From Chaetomidium leptoderma (taxonomy: Eukaryota; Ascomycota; Sordariomycetes; Sordariales; Chaetomiaceae), in contig MU856900.1 in assembly GCA_033296705.1 (NCBI GenBank), positions 1 to 64,000 of the forward strand: DNA of 64,000 nt, given 5' to 3'. This document shows, piece by piece, positions 55,313-64,000 of this stretch. Positions within the stretch are counted from its first letter, which is position 1; every line of letters starts with the position of its first letter. The position numbers and the translations under genes were made by a program. The notes beneath the pieces were generated by a model, which saw only the letters and a list, made by a program, of their open reading frames with translations, was not told the origin of the DNA and did not search any database.

Positions 55313-56581
55313 ATGTTGACCGACGACGCCGTCGCCGATCTTTTGGCAAAAGAAGCAAACGACGCATCCATCAAATATTCTTCAATGGGGCTCGAAGCCT
55401 TCAAGTCTACGAAGTAGGCACCTCCGGATCAAGCCCAGTCGAGGGTTGTTGGGCCCCCGGGTAACTTATGTCGCACAGACCGTCAAACAAGGCCAAGCCG
55501 AACACGCGCTTCCTGGGGCGCATCATTAAGGAGACGACAAGTCACAATGCCGCCCTCTTAGCGAAAGAAGCCGCAGAAGCCCAAGCGCGACTCGACGACC
55601 TGACGGAAGCCGAAGAGAAGAAACGCCGCAAGTTCAACCCCAGCTCCTCAGACCTGAGACGTCGACAGCTGGGCGATATATCCTCTATCCTCCAAGGCCG
55701 GAAGCGACACAATGGGGCGGAGCGGCACGACGAGTCAAAGCAAAGAGACGGCGGGGGGAAGGACAAAGGCCAGTCTCGAGACCGGTCCCGCGATCGGGAT
55801 CGCCGACGCAGCAGGCTTACCGATCGCCACCCAGACAAAGAAGACGGACGGCGATCGCATAGAAAGCACGACGACCGGACAACGGACGACCGCCGCCGCC
55901 GCCAAGATCGGTCGTGCTCGCCGCGGCAGAGGGACCGTAGGCATCGCGATCGGTCACCACTTGGCAGCAGCAGCGAGGACGATCGATTGCGCCATTCCAG
56001 GTCACATCGAGGGAAATCGGGGAAAGATGGCGACCTGCTCGCCAGCGAGTCATCTAGGCGCAAAAGCTACGGACGGCTACGTGAGGACGACGACACATCC
56101 TCCAAGAAGAATCCTTCCAGAACTGGCGACAGGCTGGCTGAGGGCGACGATTCAAATCCACTGGAAGAGCTCATCGGCCCGGCACCACCACCGAGGGCGC
56201 CTATCCGGACACGCGGAAGAGGCGCCATCCGTGGGGCTGCGGCCATGGACAGTCGTTTTTCCGAAGACTATGATCCAGCCTCGGATGTTCAGCCGGAGCC
56301 GGCGGAAACCGAGGACTGGGAGGGAGCAGCCGAGGCGTACCGTGACCGTCAAAAGTGGAAACAACAAGGCGCGGATCGGCTGCGCGAGGCTGGTTTCACG
56401 GACGAGCAAATCAAGACATGGGAAAAGGGCGGGGAGAAGGACATTGACGATGTCCGTTGGAGCAAAGCCGGTGAGAAGCGCGAGTGGTAAGTACAGTCGA
56501 TTCCACCTCGAAACAAAATGCTACGGGGCATTGCTGACGCCGCCATTTAGGGATCGAGGCAAGGATGGCACCGAGCTTTAA
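55313..56581 (+). CDS. RS/RD-rich nuclear protein, splicing-factor-like
   Basis: Exons are 55313-55413, 55479-56486 and 56551-56581, in phase, giving 379 aa. Exon 1 encodes MLTDDAVADLLAKEANDASIKYSSMGLEAF; the junction leads to KPSNKAKPNTRFLGRIIKETTSHNAALLAKEAAEAQARL, a conserved block of a fungal family often annotated as pre-mRNA-splicing factor 38B. The middle is a long Arg/Asp/Ser-rich tract (about 110-230), as in spliceosome-associated proteins. The C-terminus (DRLREAGFTDEQIKTWEKGGEKDIDDVRW...KREWDRGKDGTEL) is conserved and confirms the last splice. An in-frame ATG at 55283 would add ten residues. The nuclear/splicing role is inferred from composition and remembered annotation. Confidence 0.84.
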
Positions 56582-56997
56582 TGAATCCTTACGGGCATTG
56601 TTAGATTTTGGTATCTCGGCGGCGTTTTGGCATGATTTGCGCCTTGCCATTGTATTTCAAGGCGTTGAGGTACTTAGGTAGCATGGTGTTTGGGTTTATG
56701 AATGACTAGAAAAAAGAGGTCGCTGGGTATCGACGGAGAGTTGTGTACATGAGAGTAGTTGGCAAACTCCGGCAGCCAACATGACCATGTCGGCCCTTTT
56801 TAGGCCCGAAATCTGATGTTCGCACACACCGATAGCTGAGTGACCCAATGATATATATGATACAGCGATGCCAGTCAGTTTCCTCCAGGGTGTCAACCAC
56901 CCCCCCTTGTTCCAGGTTCTTTGCCCAATCTCGGGTACACACACCCGATTCCCACACGGCGAGATTCCTCTCCAAACACATCAAACACACCCTCCAC
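56582..56997. other. Tail-to-tail spacer
   Basis: About 415 bp between convergent genes; presumably 3' UTRs. Nothing else is seen. Confidence 0.5.
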
Positions 56998-57958
56998 TTA
57001 TTTACTCCCCCACGCAATCTTCTGCCCCTGTTTCGTCTTGAGCTTCCCTTCCTTGGGCGGCGCCGCCGCCGCCATCTCATCATCCACCACTACTTGTTTC
57101 GGCATGGCCCTCGAAGACGATGACGACGACAAGTCGACCACACCATCCCCCTCACTCTCATCATTCGTCGCCCACATCCTCTCGATGCACAGCTCAAACG
57201 GGCCCGGTATCCTATCAGTCAGCCCGACGCCGATGGACTTGACCTTTTGGCGCATGATCTCGGTCTGCGGCTCGACGACGTAGCCGTGGTTGGTGCGCAC
57301 GAAATCGTTCCACTTGATCAGCAGCGTCTCCCACTCGCCGGGCTTCTTGACAAAGAGCCGGTGCTGGTGCAGGTCGGTCGGCACGACCGACTCGGTCTGC
57401 ACGTTGACAAAGTAGCTGCGCCCGTCCGACTTGACGCGCATGGCCAGGTAGACGTAGGGGTCGATGTTGAAGAGGCTGCGGCCGAAGACGGTGGGCGGGC
57501 GGTCGCGCGTGCGGAAGGCCGCGTAGCCGGACCGCTTGATGTCGGGCCGGTCTTTGGGGAGCTGGGTCGAGATGGTGCCGTGGAAGCGGGCGTAACCGGG
57601 GGAGTTGGGGGAGGGCGGTGGGATGGGGGAGGAGGGCGGGGGCGAGGTCACCCAGTCGAGGTGCGCGTTTGAGGCGCCGCCGATCTCGACGTCGGACATG
57701 ACCTTGCAGTCCTGGACTGAGGTCGGGCTGCGGAAGTCGTGCAGTTCGTAGGGGGCCTTGGCGCCCTGGATGCCTTCGAGGCTGAAGACTGTCCCGGCAA
57801 CAACGATTCCCGAGTCAGCGACAGCGACAGCCACACCACACCACACCACAACCAAGAATGCGCAATTGGCAGTACATACCTATATGGGAGAGCCGCTTGA
57901 ACTCGTCGACGCTGCGGCCGACGAAGCCCTTGTAGAGGAGGGGTCTTGTCGCTTGCAT
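56998..57958 (-). CDS. CIA30: Complex I intermediate-associated protein 30
   Basis: Assembly factor for mitochondrial complex I (NDUFAF1 / Neurospora CIA30 family). Minus-strand exons are 57958-57880 and 57788-56998, giving 289 aa. Exon 1 encodes MQATRPLLYKGFVGRSVDEFKRLSHI; the splice gives VFSLEGIQGAKAPYELHDF. The CIA30 domain has DCKVMSDVEIGGASNAHLDW, ARFHGTISTQLP, SGYAAFRTRD, YVYLAMRVKSDGRSYFVNVQTES, WETLLIKWNDFVRTNHGYV and KVKSIGVGLTDRIPGPFELCIERM, matching the family along its length. The tail is Ser/Ala/Lys-rich. The acceptor at 57789 was chosen by frame. Confidence 0.93.
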
Positions 57959-60352
57959 GGTGGGCTGTGGGCAAGCTCGTGGCAAGCTATCAATCAGATG
58001 GTTTGCGGCCAAGTGGGTAATGTTCCAATGGGCAAGCGCGCCAGACGACTAGAGGCTATACGCATGTTCTCGAGGCTGTCGGCATAATCTGTTTGGAGAA
58101 TGAGCCGGAGTCGCTCAATCCATCCAATGGGGTTTCTGGCTGCTGGTGAAGCTTTTGATGGGGTTTAACTTTTCGGACGTCATCAAGCAATCAGCGACTT
58201 CACGCCAGGGGGTGTCTCCACTGCCACCAAAATATGGGTCGTTGAGCCGCAGCCACGTGCAACCAACTTCCTCAACCGACAACTCGATAGTGCACGATGC
58301 GATGCGCACACGATAAGATTATAATATGGAAAATTGGTGGCGGTGATGTTGCAATGTCATTTGTCTTTATATCAGGTCCTTGGAATGTGCCTTGTTTCAA
58401 CGTCTTCCACCACCTTTAGAAGTTAAGAGGCTTAGGCCTCAAGAAAGAATCTTGAGCAGTTAAAGGCAGAACCCAAGCAAAGAGTAGTACATTGCCAACC
58501 TAAGAAGAAACCCCCAGCTCATGGTGCAAGATAGACAAAGTCCCTTCATGATCCAGAAGCTCTTCGGAGGAAGCTTGCTCGAACTTGGGTCTTGGCAGAT
58601 TGCAACTCACCTGCCCGTGCACGGGCCATATCTCTTTGCGTGTAAGTGATGATTGACTTTAACAGAGTGTGTCCAGCAGCCGTAAATGAAGTGTATTTGG
58701 TGATATAACCCATGTCAAAACTCTTTATCTTCTCGTGTATGGTTGTCTAAACACACATTGAAACCTCTGGTAGTTGGCCTTTTTGCATCGCCATTGTTTG
58801 TCAACCCACAGCTCCATTCTTGGGAGCTTCCAAGTCCGCTGCTTCTCCCAGATCTGGAATTCTGCACACTAGGCCGTTTGACACCAGCATGTTTCTTGAT
58901 ATTTCTTGCCAAGCCAGTGTTCTTTGCGCTGCTCTTTGCTGTGAGACAAAACACTGCTCTCGACCTACTGTTTTCCATTTTGCCTCGCGAATGCCCATCT
59001 GCCACGGCTAATCTCGTCCTCTTCCCTGACACAGCCGTCCGTTGCAAGAGTACTACCCTCGTCTGAAAGGTCACAGAGCCCAACTGCCCGTCTGAATAAG
59101 CTTTTAAGGTTCGGCCCGCACCACGTGTCAGCCACGTGGGCGCCCACAGAATCAACAGACGAGACGACATACTCTCACCTCTCCCCCACAGCTGGAGTAT
59201 TACTCTGCTCGTAGTTTAATAGCACGCATCTGGAATGAAGATCCTTGCTGTTTCTTGCACTCTCTAAATTCACTGCAGCTCTTGAGAAGCGATGGTCTGG
59301 CTCAGGGTGCAATATTCATTTCGGCACACCTCTTTTTTGACGGACCAACATAAGCTTCTACCTTGGCCCTATTTCACTTGATACACTCTTCAATCATGCT
59401 TAATGCTCGCCATTCGTGCCGAACTGTTCCAGCCTGAGCCAATCCCGGTATTTTTCGCACACAAACAGAATCACTATTTGCCCAAACATCACCTGCGCTC
59501 ATTGCATAGAAAATAGCCTATTTCCCATTTCTCACACACACTCTCAACAACTCCCAACAAACACCCTTGATTTGCACCCAATCCAGCGCTATGACCAGGC
59601 CTCAATAACGAATTGTCAAGCCCCTCGCCCCTTTTTCTCCTTGGCACGCCCCTGACAGCATGCAAAGTAAATGTAAACAATGAACACATTGAGCGAGCCC
59701 CTATTTTCACCAAAGCCCAAACAGAAAAATCATGGAGGAGTGACAGTTAGCCCACAAACTTGCTGTCCCACAAGCAGGGCCTCATTTTCTGCAAACACGC
59801 TCTATTCATCCGTCCTTGAGAACTCCTTGCAACGCCAGAAACAGCCAGATCTATCCCATCCCTGCAACCTCCTTGACCGTCTCAAGTGGTCACTGCCACT
59901 GAGCATATCCCATGTCCCGAACTCGTCCCTTCAGTGAACCGTCCGATTAGAACCGTCCGTTCAGTGATCAGATGCGACGGCGGAGTCCGATGTCCCGGTT
60001 TCGTCCATTCGGTGAACTGCCCGTTCCGTGATCTGATGCGACGACGGGAGTACTGTCGCCACACGGTCGTTCGGGTGATGGAGCAAAGGTGCCGGGGTGT
60101 GCATTGCTACCGCCACCGGGCCTCCCGGCCGCCCCACCGGACCTACACCGGGCAGGGACCGGTCCTACACCGGCGCTGAATCAGTCCTGCGCCGCAATCA
60201 GCCGCCGAAAATAATACCAGTCGCCGCCCCGGTCCCGATCGAGCCCCGTCATTCGCCGCCTGTGTTCCGAAGGGCTCTTTCCTCGTTGATATATCCTGCC
60301 CACCCAGCTGATTTGATTTTCGATCCGATCAGCCGCCGTTTTCTCGCAGGTC
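57959..60352. other. Long intergenic region with a duplicated segment
   Basis: About 2.4 kb. I recognise no gene. Frames such as 58715-59170 (-) and 58743-59066 (+) lack motifs and splice support. The part to about 59900 is noticeably more AT-rich than the genes. A diverged 60-75-bp tandem duplication lies at 59911-60050, followed by short GC-rich CCGG-containing repeats to about 60180. Confidence 0.5.
59911..60050 (+). repeat. Diverged tandem duplication
   Basis: Copy 1 (59911-59986) and copy 2 (59989-60050) both run from ATGTCCCG through CGTCC(C/A)TTC(A/G)GTGAAC and end in GTGATC(A/T)GATGCGACG. Copy 2 lacks about 12 bp in the middle. The overall origin is unknown. Confidence 0.75.
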
Positions 60353-60360
60353 TATAAATA
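60353..60360 (+). promoter_or_regulatory. TATA box of the RRM-protein gene
   Basis: TATAAATA, followed 25-60 bp later by a CT-rich stretch and then an ATG-free transcript-like region. A start of transcription near 60385-60420 is inferred. A GTGAGT at 60453 could begin a leader intron. Confidence 0.6.
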
Positions 60361-60384
60361 CCAGCCAAATTTCCCTTCCTCTTC

Positions 60385-61233
60385 TTCATCTTCCTCTCCC
60401 CACCACACAACTGACGACTTGGCTGCACTGGTTCTTCCAAGCAGCATCACAGGTGAGTGAAGCATCCGCATCCAGTCTTGTTCACCTCCCTTGATCCCAC
60501 ACGACGCCCCTGAGCGAGAGATTCACTGCCTTGGCCTTGTTTTTCTCTTCTTCTGTTCTTTCTGCGGTTCTGCGGCGAGATCCCAGTGCTGGAGAGCAAG
60601 AAGTTGCCCCTCCGCAGCCAGACCAGTGTCTCGCAGCGAGCGTCGACGAGCGTCGACGACGTTTCACAGACTTGGTGGTCGACGGCCTGAAAGACCAGGA
60701 CGCGAGGCCAACACAAGATCCCCAGGGCGACCACAATCACCCACTGGCTCTTTCCCTCTCCTTCCTGAACATAAATCACCCCTCCGCTTCTGCTCCCACT
60801 TCCCTTTCTTCCTCCCCCCAACCATCACACAATCCCATTCAACCCCGGACTCGAGTCGAGGACCTCGATCATCGAACCAGTTCGGCGTCAGGAAGACCTT
60901 CTTCCTCCCACCTCCCCTCCATCTTTCCTCCTTTCCCCCCATCATCCCTCTGTCACGCTCGAAAATCGGTCACCAGACCCAAATCGTTGCCCCCCCCCCC
61001 ATCACGCGCCCACGCGCCCTCGCGTTGACCACCCTCCTTCCTCCCATCATCCATCTTCCCAAAGGCAGGAAGAAAACGTTGGCTCACCAGACCCCCAACA
61101 ACAACAAACAGGTTCCGTGGTACTCATCCTCTCTCTCTTTATCGTCTCCCCTTCGCGGCGGAACAACAACATCACCTCCAACAACAAAACCGACTACCAC
61201 ACATAACCATAACCTCCAACATCGACAGCAACA
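60385..61233 (+). other. Putative long ATG-free 5' leader
   Basis: Between the TATA box and the ATG at 61234 there is no ATG in any frame over about 850 nt. The stretch is C/T-rich with poly-C runs. A leader intron starting at 60453 (GTGAGT) is possible, with acceptors such as CAG at about 61111. Confidence 0.6.
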
Positions 61234-63810
61234 ATGTCTGCGATGCTGAGAGCCAACAAGACCGGCGGCGCCTCCGCCGCCAAGCCGACTCGCCGCGTGC
61301 GTTCCTTCAGCCTCAGCGAGGGTTCGTCGTCGGGCGACTCTTCGGATTCTGATGATGGTAAGTGACCGATCTTTTTTTTTTGTTGTTTGTCTTGGCGATC
61401 CCCCCTTATTTTTTTTTGCACACCGATCCATCTCTTCCCTATGCTGCCTGCCATCTTGCAATTTTTATTTGCGGGGTGATTGGTTCATCTTGTCTCTCAC
61501 GCACTTGTTGCGGTATGAGATGGGGGGTGGCAGTTCGGAAAGTGATTGATTGATGGAAACGGAGATGCCAGTTGTGGCTTGGTTGACTGGGGGGTTCTCT
61601 CATGAAAGGGGGACTTCATGCATCGGGTTCTTATGAGATTGGAGAGCTGACACTGTTTTTTTAGCTGGCGCTCGCCTGTCGGCTGCTAGCCTGGACGACT
61701 CCCCTCCCCGTGTCCGGTTCTCTGCCTTCAATGAGGAGTTCGCCCATATGAGTGTCGCTTCGAGCGTTGCGTCCGGCGGCTCTGGCCGCGTCAACACGTA
61801 AGTCCTTTCTTGATACCCACAGGGGGCATGTACTGATTTTTGCTCGTCACAGACCGGCCGCTTTCCAGATTGGCAAGAAGCCGAGCGGCGATATCTTCAA
61901 CACTTCCCCTGTGAAGTCTGCTCTCAAGAATCGTCTGGACATCACTGCTCCCGCCATGAACCCCTTCGCCCAGGGCAATGACGGCGATGTTCGTATCCAT
62001 GACACCGAGGAGCGTCGCACCATGCGTTCCGTGACGACTCCGAGCGCCCTGGCTCTGGGCTTGGCTGCTGAGCGCGGCTTCCGCACCCCCTCCTCTCGCC
62101 ATGAGATCGGTGGTATCGACGCCCAAGGCATCTATCCTCCCAGCGCTTGTGTCTTTGTCGCCAAGTAAGTTCGAGTCGTCTTTCCTTTCCCTTCCCGACC
62201 CAGAGCAAGCCTGACAAATGAACCCAACAGTCTTCCCGAGTCCAAGGACGACCGTGCTCTTGAGGCGGCCGTGACTCGCGAGTTCGGCCAATTCGGCACC
62301 GTCTTTGTGAAGATCCGTCGCGAGATAAAGGGCAACGGCAACGGCATGCCGTATGCTTTCGTCCAGTACACCGTAAGTTGCCGGAAACCCCTCCATGGAT
62401 CTTCACATCTCTGACAGCGAACAGAACAACCAAGACGCCAAGACGGCTATGGAAGAGGGCAGAGGCATCATGATCCTCGGCCGTCCTTGCCGCACCGAGA
62501 TGGTCAAGGCCAACCGTAAGTGCCGCATCCCACTCGTCGTCGCTCGGCCAGCACACACTAACGAGATGCCTTCCCCGTCCCCAGGCACTTTCGTCATCTA
62601 CAGCCGCCGCGGCGAGGAGATGACCACCGACATCGCCAGGGAGATCCTCGAGCCGTACGGTGAGCTCAGCATGTGCGAAATGATGAGCGCCCAGATGCAG
62701 GAAGCCATGAACCTCCCCACCGCTGTCTTGGTCGAGTTCGCCAGATTTGATCCCAAGCGCGATCTCAACACGGTAAGCCTCAGTCCACTGTGTGCCCACA
62801 TCAGATCGTGTCCTTGGTGTGCTGACATTTTCCCACAGGCCGTCCGCCAGCACGACGGTTTCCGCATCGACGCCTTCGATGTGAAGAAGAAAAACTTCAT
62901 CTCGCGCACTGACGCCGACGAGGAGTTCCTCCGCAAGTACGATGTCGACCGTCGCTCTGTCTTTATTGGTGGCCTTCCCCTCGACACCAACAGACAGCAC
63001 ATGATCGATCTCTTCTCAAGTGTCGGCGAGGTCCTCGACGCCAATGTCATCGCGCGTGCCAACTACAATGGTCAGTCCATTTCTAATCCGGCAGAAGAAG
63101 TTTGATCAAGGGTACTAACAGTTGTACAGGCCGCGTCACGAGCGCCTTCGCTTTCGTCGAGTTCACCCGGGCTGACATCCCGGACCAGGCGATTCAGAGT
63201 CTCGTAAGTCATTGCCCATCCATCGCCAGCGACTACTTTGATTGATGCTGACCGCTTCCGCCTGCAGAACAACACTTTCTTCCGCGGTGCCGTCTTGAAG
63301 GTCGAGCGGAAGGTGTTCAAGCACGTCGGCACGCCCCGGCGTGTCAAGTCCCAGGCGTTCTCGATCAAGTCGTCGACCACGCCCAAGACCCCCAAGCCCC
63401 TCACCGCCGCCAATCTGGCCATGATTTCCGGTGAGCACCTGTCGGGCAGACGGGAGGAGATGTTGGCCCCCCCTGTTGCCCAGCAGCAGCAGCAGCAGGG
63501 CTACAACCACCAGGGTGTCGCGCCGCCCTTCGTTCCCCTCGGCTACCCTGCGCCGAGTCCCGCTGTCCCGGCGAACGGGCAGCCGCTGGTTGGCGCCAGC
63601 GGCCTGCCCATCACGCCGGCCACCCCGTTCGCTCCCAACGCGTTCACGTACGCGGGTGGGTACTGGCCTGGCATGTCGATCGCCCACGACCCCATCACAG
63701 GCCACACCTTCTGGGCCTACACCCCCGTCGGCGCCGCCAACCCGCCGCCCGAGACTCCCACCCGCGATCTCGGCCGTGAGCAGCACCACTACTTCCGGGG
63801 TGGTTTTTAA
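61234..63810 (+). CDS. RRM-type RNA-binding protein
   Basis: Nine exons, all in phase, giving 612 aa: 61234-61357, 61665-61797, 61853-62164, 62231-62372, 62425-62515, 62585-62772, 62839-63070, 63130-63203 and 63268-63810. The N-terminus is Ser/Asp-rich. At least two RRMs are clear: the first around SACVFVANLPESKDDRALEAA ... MPYAFVQYTN (about 170-265), and another around RRSVFIGGLPLDTNRQHMIDLF ... TSAFAFVEFTRADI (about 370-450). A diverged one, TFVIYSRRGEE ... AVLVEFARF, lies between them. The tail has a Gln run and is Pro/Gly-rich, ending YFRGGF. It resembles proteins annotated only as RNP domain proteins in related fungi. RNA targets are unknown. Intron 1 (307 nt) is long for this region. 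Confidence 0.9.
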
Positions 63811-64000
63811 GAAAAGGTCGCCTTCCTTGTCAATCCTACAATGTCAGAGATACCCAACATCGGTTCCTCCTCGGTTTGCAATTTTCCTTCTTCTCGGTTC
63901 CCTTCCTTCGGCGGTCACCCCCGCCAACGTTTTGTTCGGTCATGCATCTCATCTTCGAGATCATGACGAAAACATCACTTGACGGGGGCCTGACCAGTTT
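63811..64000. other. 3' flank of the RRM gene
   Basis: The last 190 bp are probably the 3' UTR. No polyadenylation site was recognised with confidence. Confidence 0.4.

Overview
This is chromosomal DNA of a filamentous ascomycete. Genes are split by short GT-AG introns (mostly 50-150 nt), coding regions are GC-rich, and the gene set is fungal. The order SLA2 - mating-type genes - APN2 - COX13 - APC5 is the classic mating-type (MAT) neighbourhood of Sordariomycetes. A MAT1-1 idiomorph with three genes (alpha-box, PPF and HMG proteins) points to Sordariales, plausibly Chaetomiaceae; the species is inferred only loosely. I recognise no transposon, tRNA, rRNA or CRISPR.

Layout. 0.5-5.8 kb (+): REV3, catalytic subunit of DNA polymerase zeta. 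8.0-13.8 kb (+): a Num1/ApsA-type cortical nuclear-migration protein with in-frame minisatellites. 14.8-16.1 kb (+): splicing factor CWC24. 16.3-17.5 kb (-): ATG3, divergent from SLA2 (18.4-21.7 kb, +). 23.6-27.7 kb: MAT1-1-1 (-), MAT1-1-2 (-) and MAT1-1-3 (+), the last two sharing a divergent promoter. 29.0-31.3 kb (-): APN2. 32.0-32.9 kb (+): COX13, with an 8-nt exon. 33.4-35.9 kb (-): APC5. 36.8-39.5 kb (-): a PA-TM-RING membrane ubiquitin ligase. 40.7-41.6 kb (+): Sos7-like kinetochore protein. 42.5-43.2 kb (-): mitochondrial-type thioredoxin-fold protein. 45.0-47.3 kb (+): MFS transporter. 47.8-48.8 kb (+): ELP6. 49.2-49.9 kb (-): RPL37. 50.9-54.4 kb (-): a large protein with an intact JmjC core and a C-terminal SET-like domain. 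55.3-56.6 kb (+): RS-rich splicing-type protein. 57.0-58.0 kb (-): CIA30. 61.2-63.8 kb (+): RRM protein with a very long ATG-free leader.

Working together. The MAT genes are the regulators of sexual identity: alpha-box and HMG DNA-binding proteins plus the PPF protein. Their shared promoter holds several ACAAT/CTATTG cores, suggesting autoregulation. The flanking genes are housekeeping genes held in conserved synteny: endocytosis (SLA2), autophagy (ATG3), base-excision repair (APN2), respiration (COX13) and cell cycle (APC5).

The most unusual item is the protein at 50.9-54.4 kb, which places a demethylase-type JmjC domain and a methyltransferase-type SET signature on one chain. Exon coordinates were worked out by hand from splice signals and reading-frame continuity; no transcript data were available.
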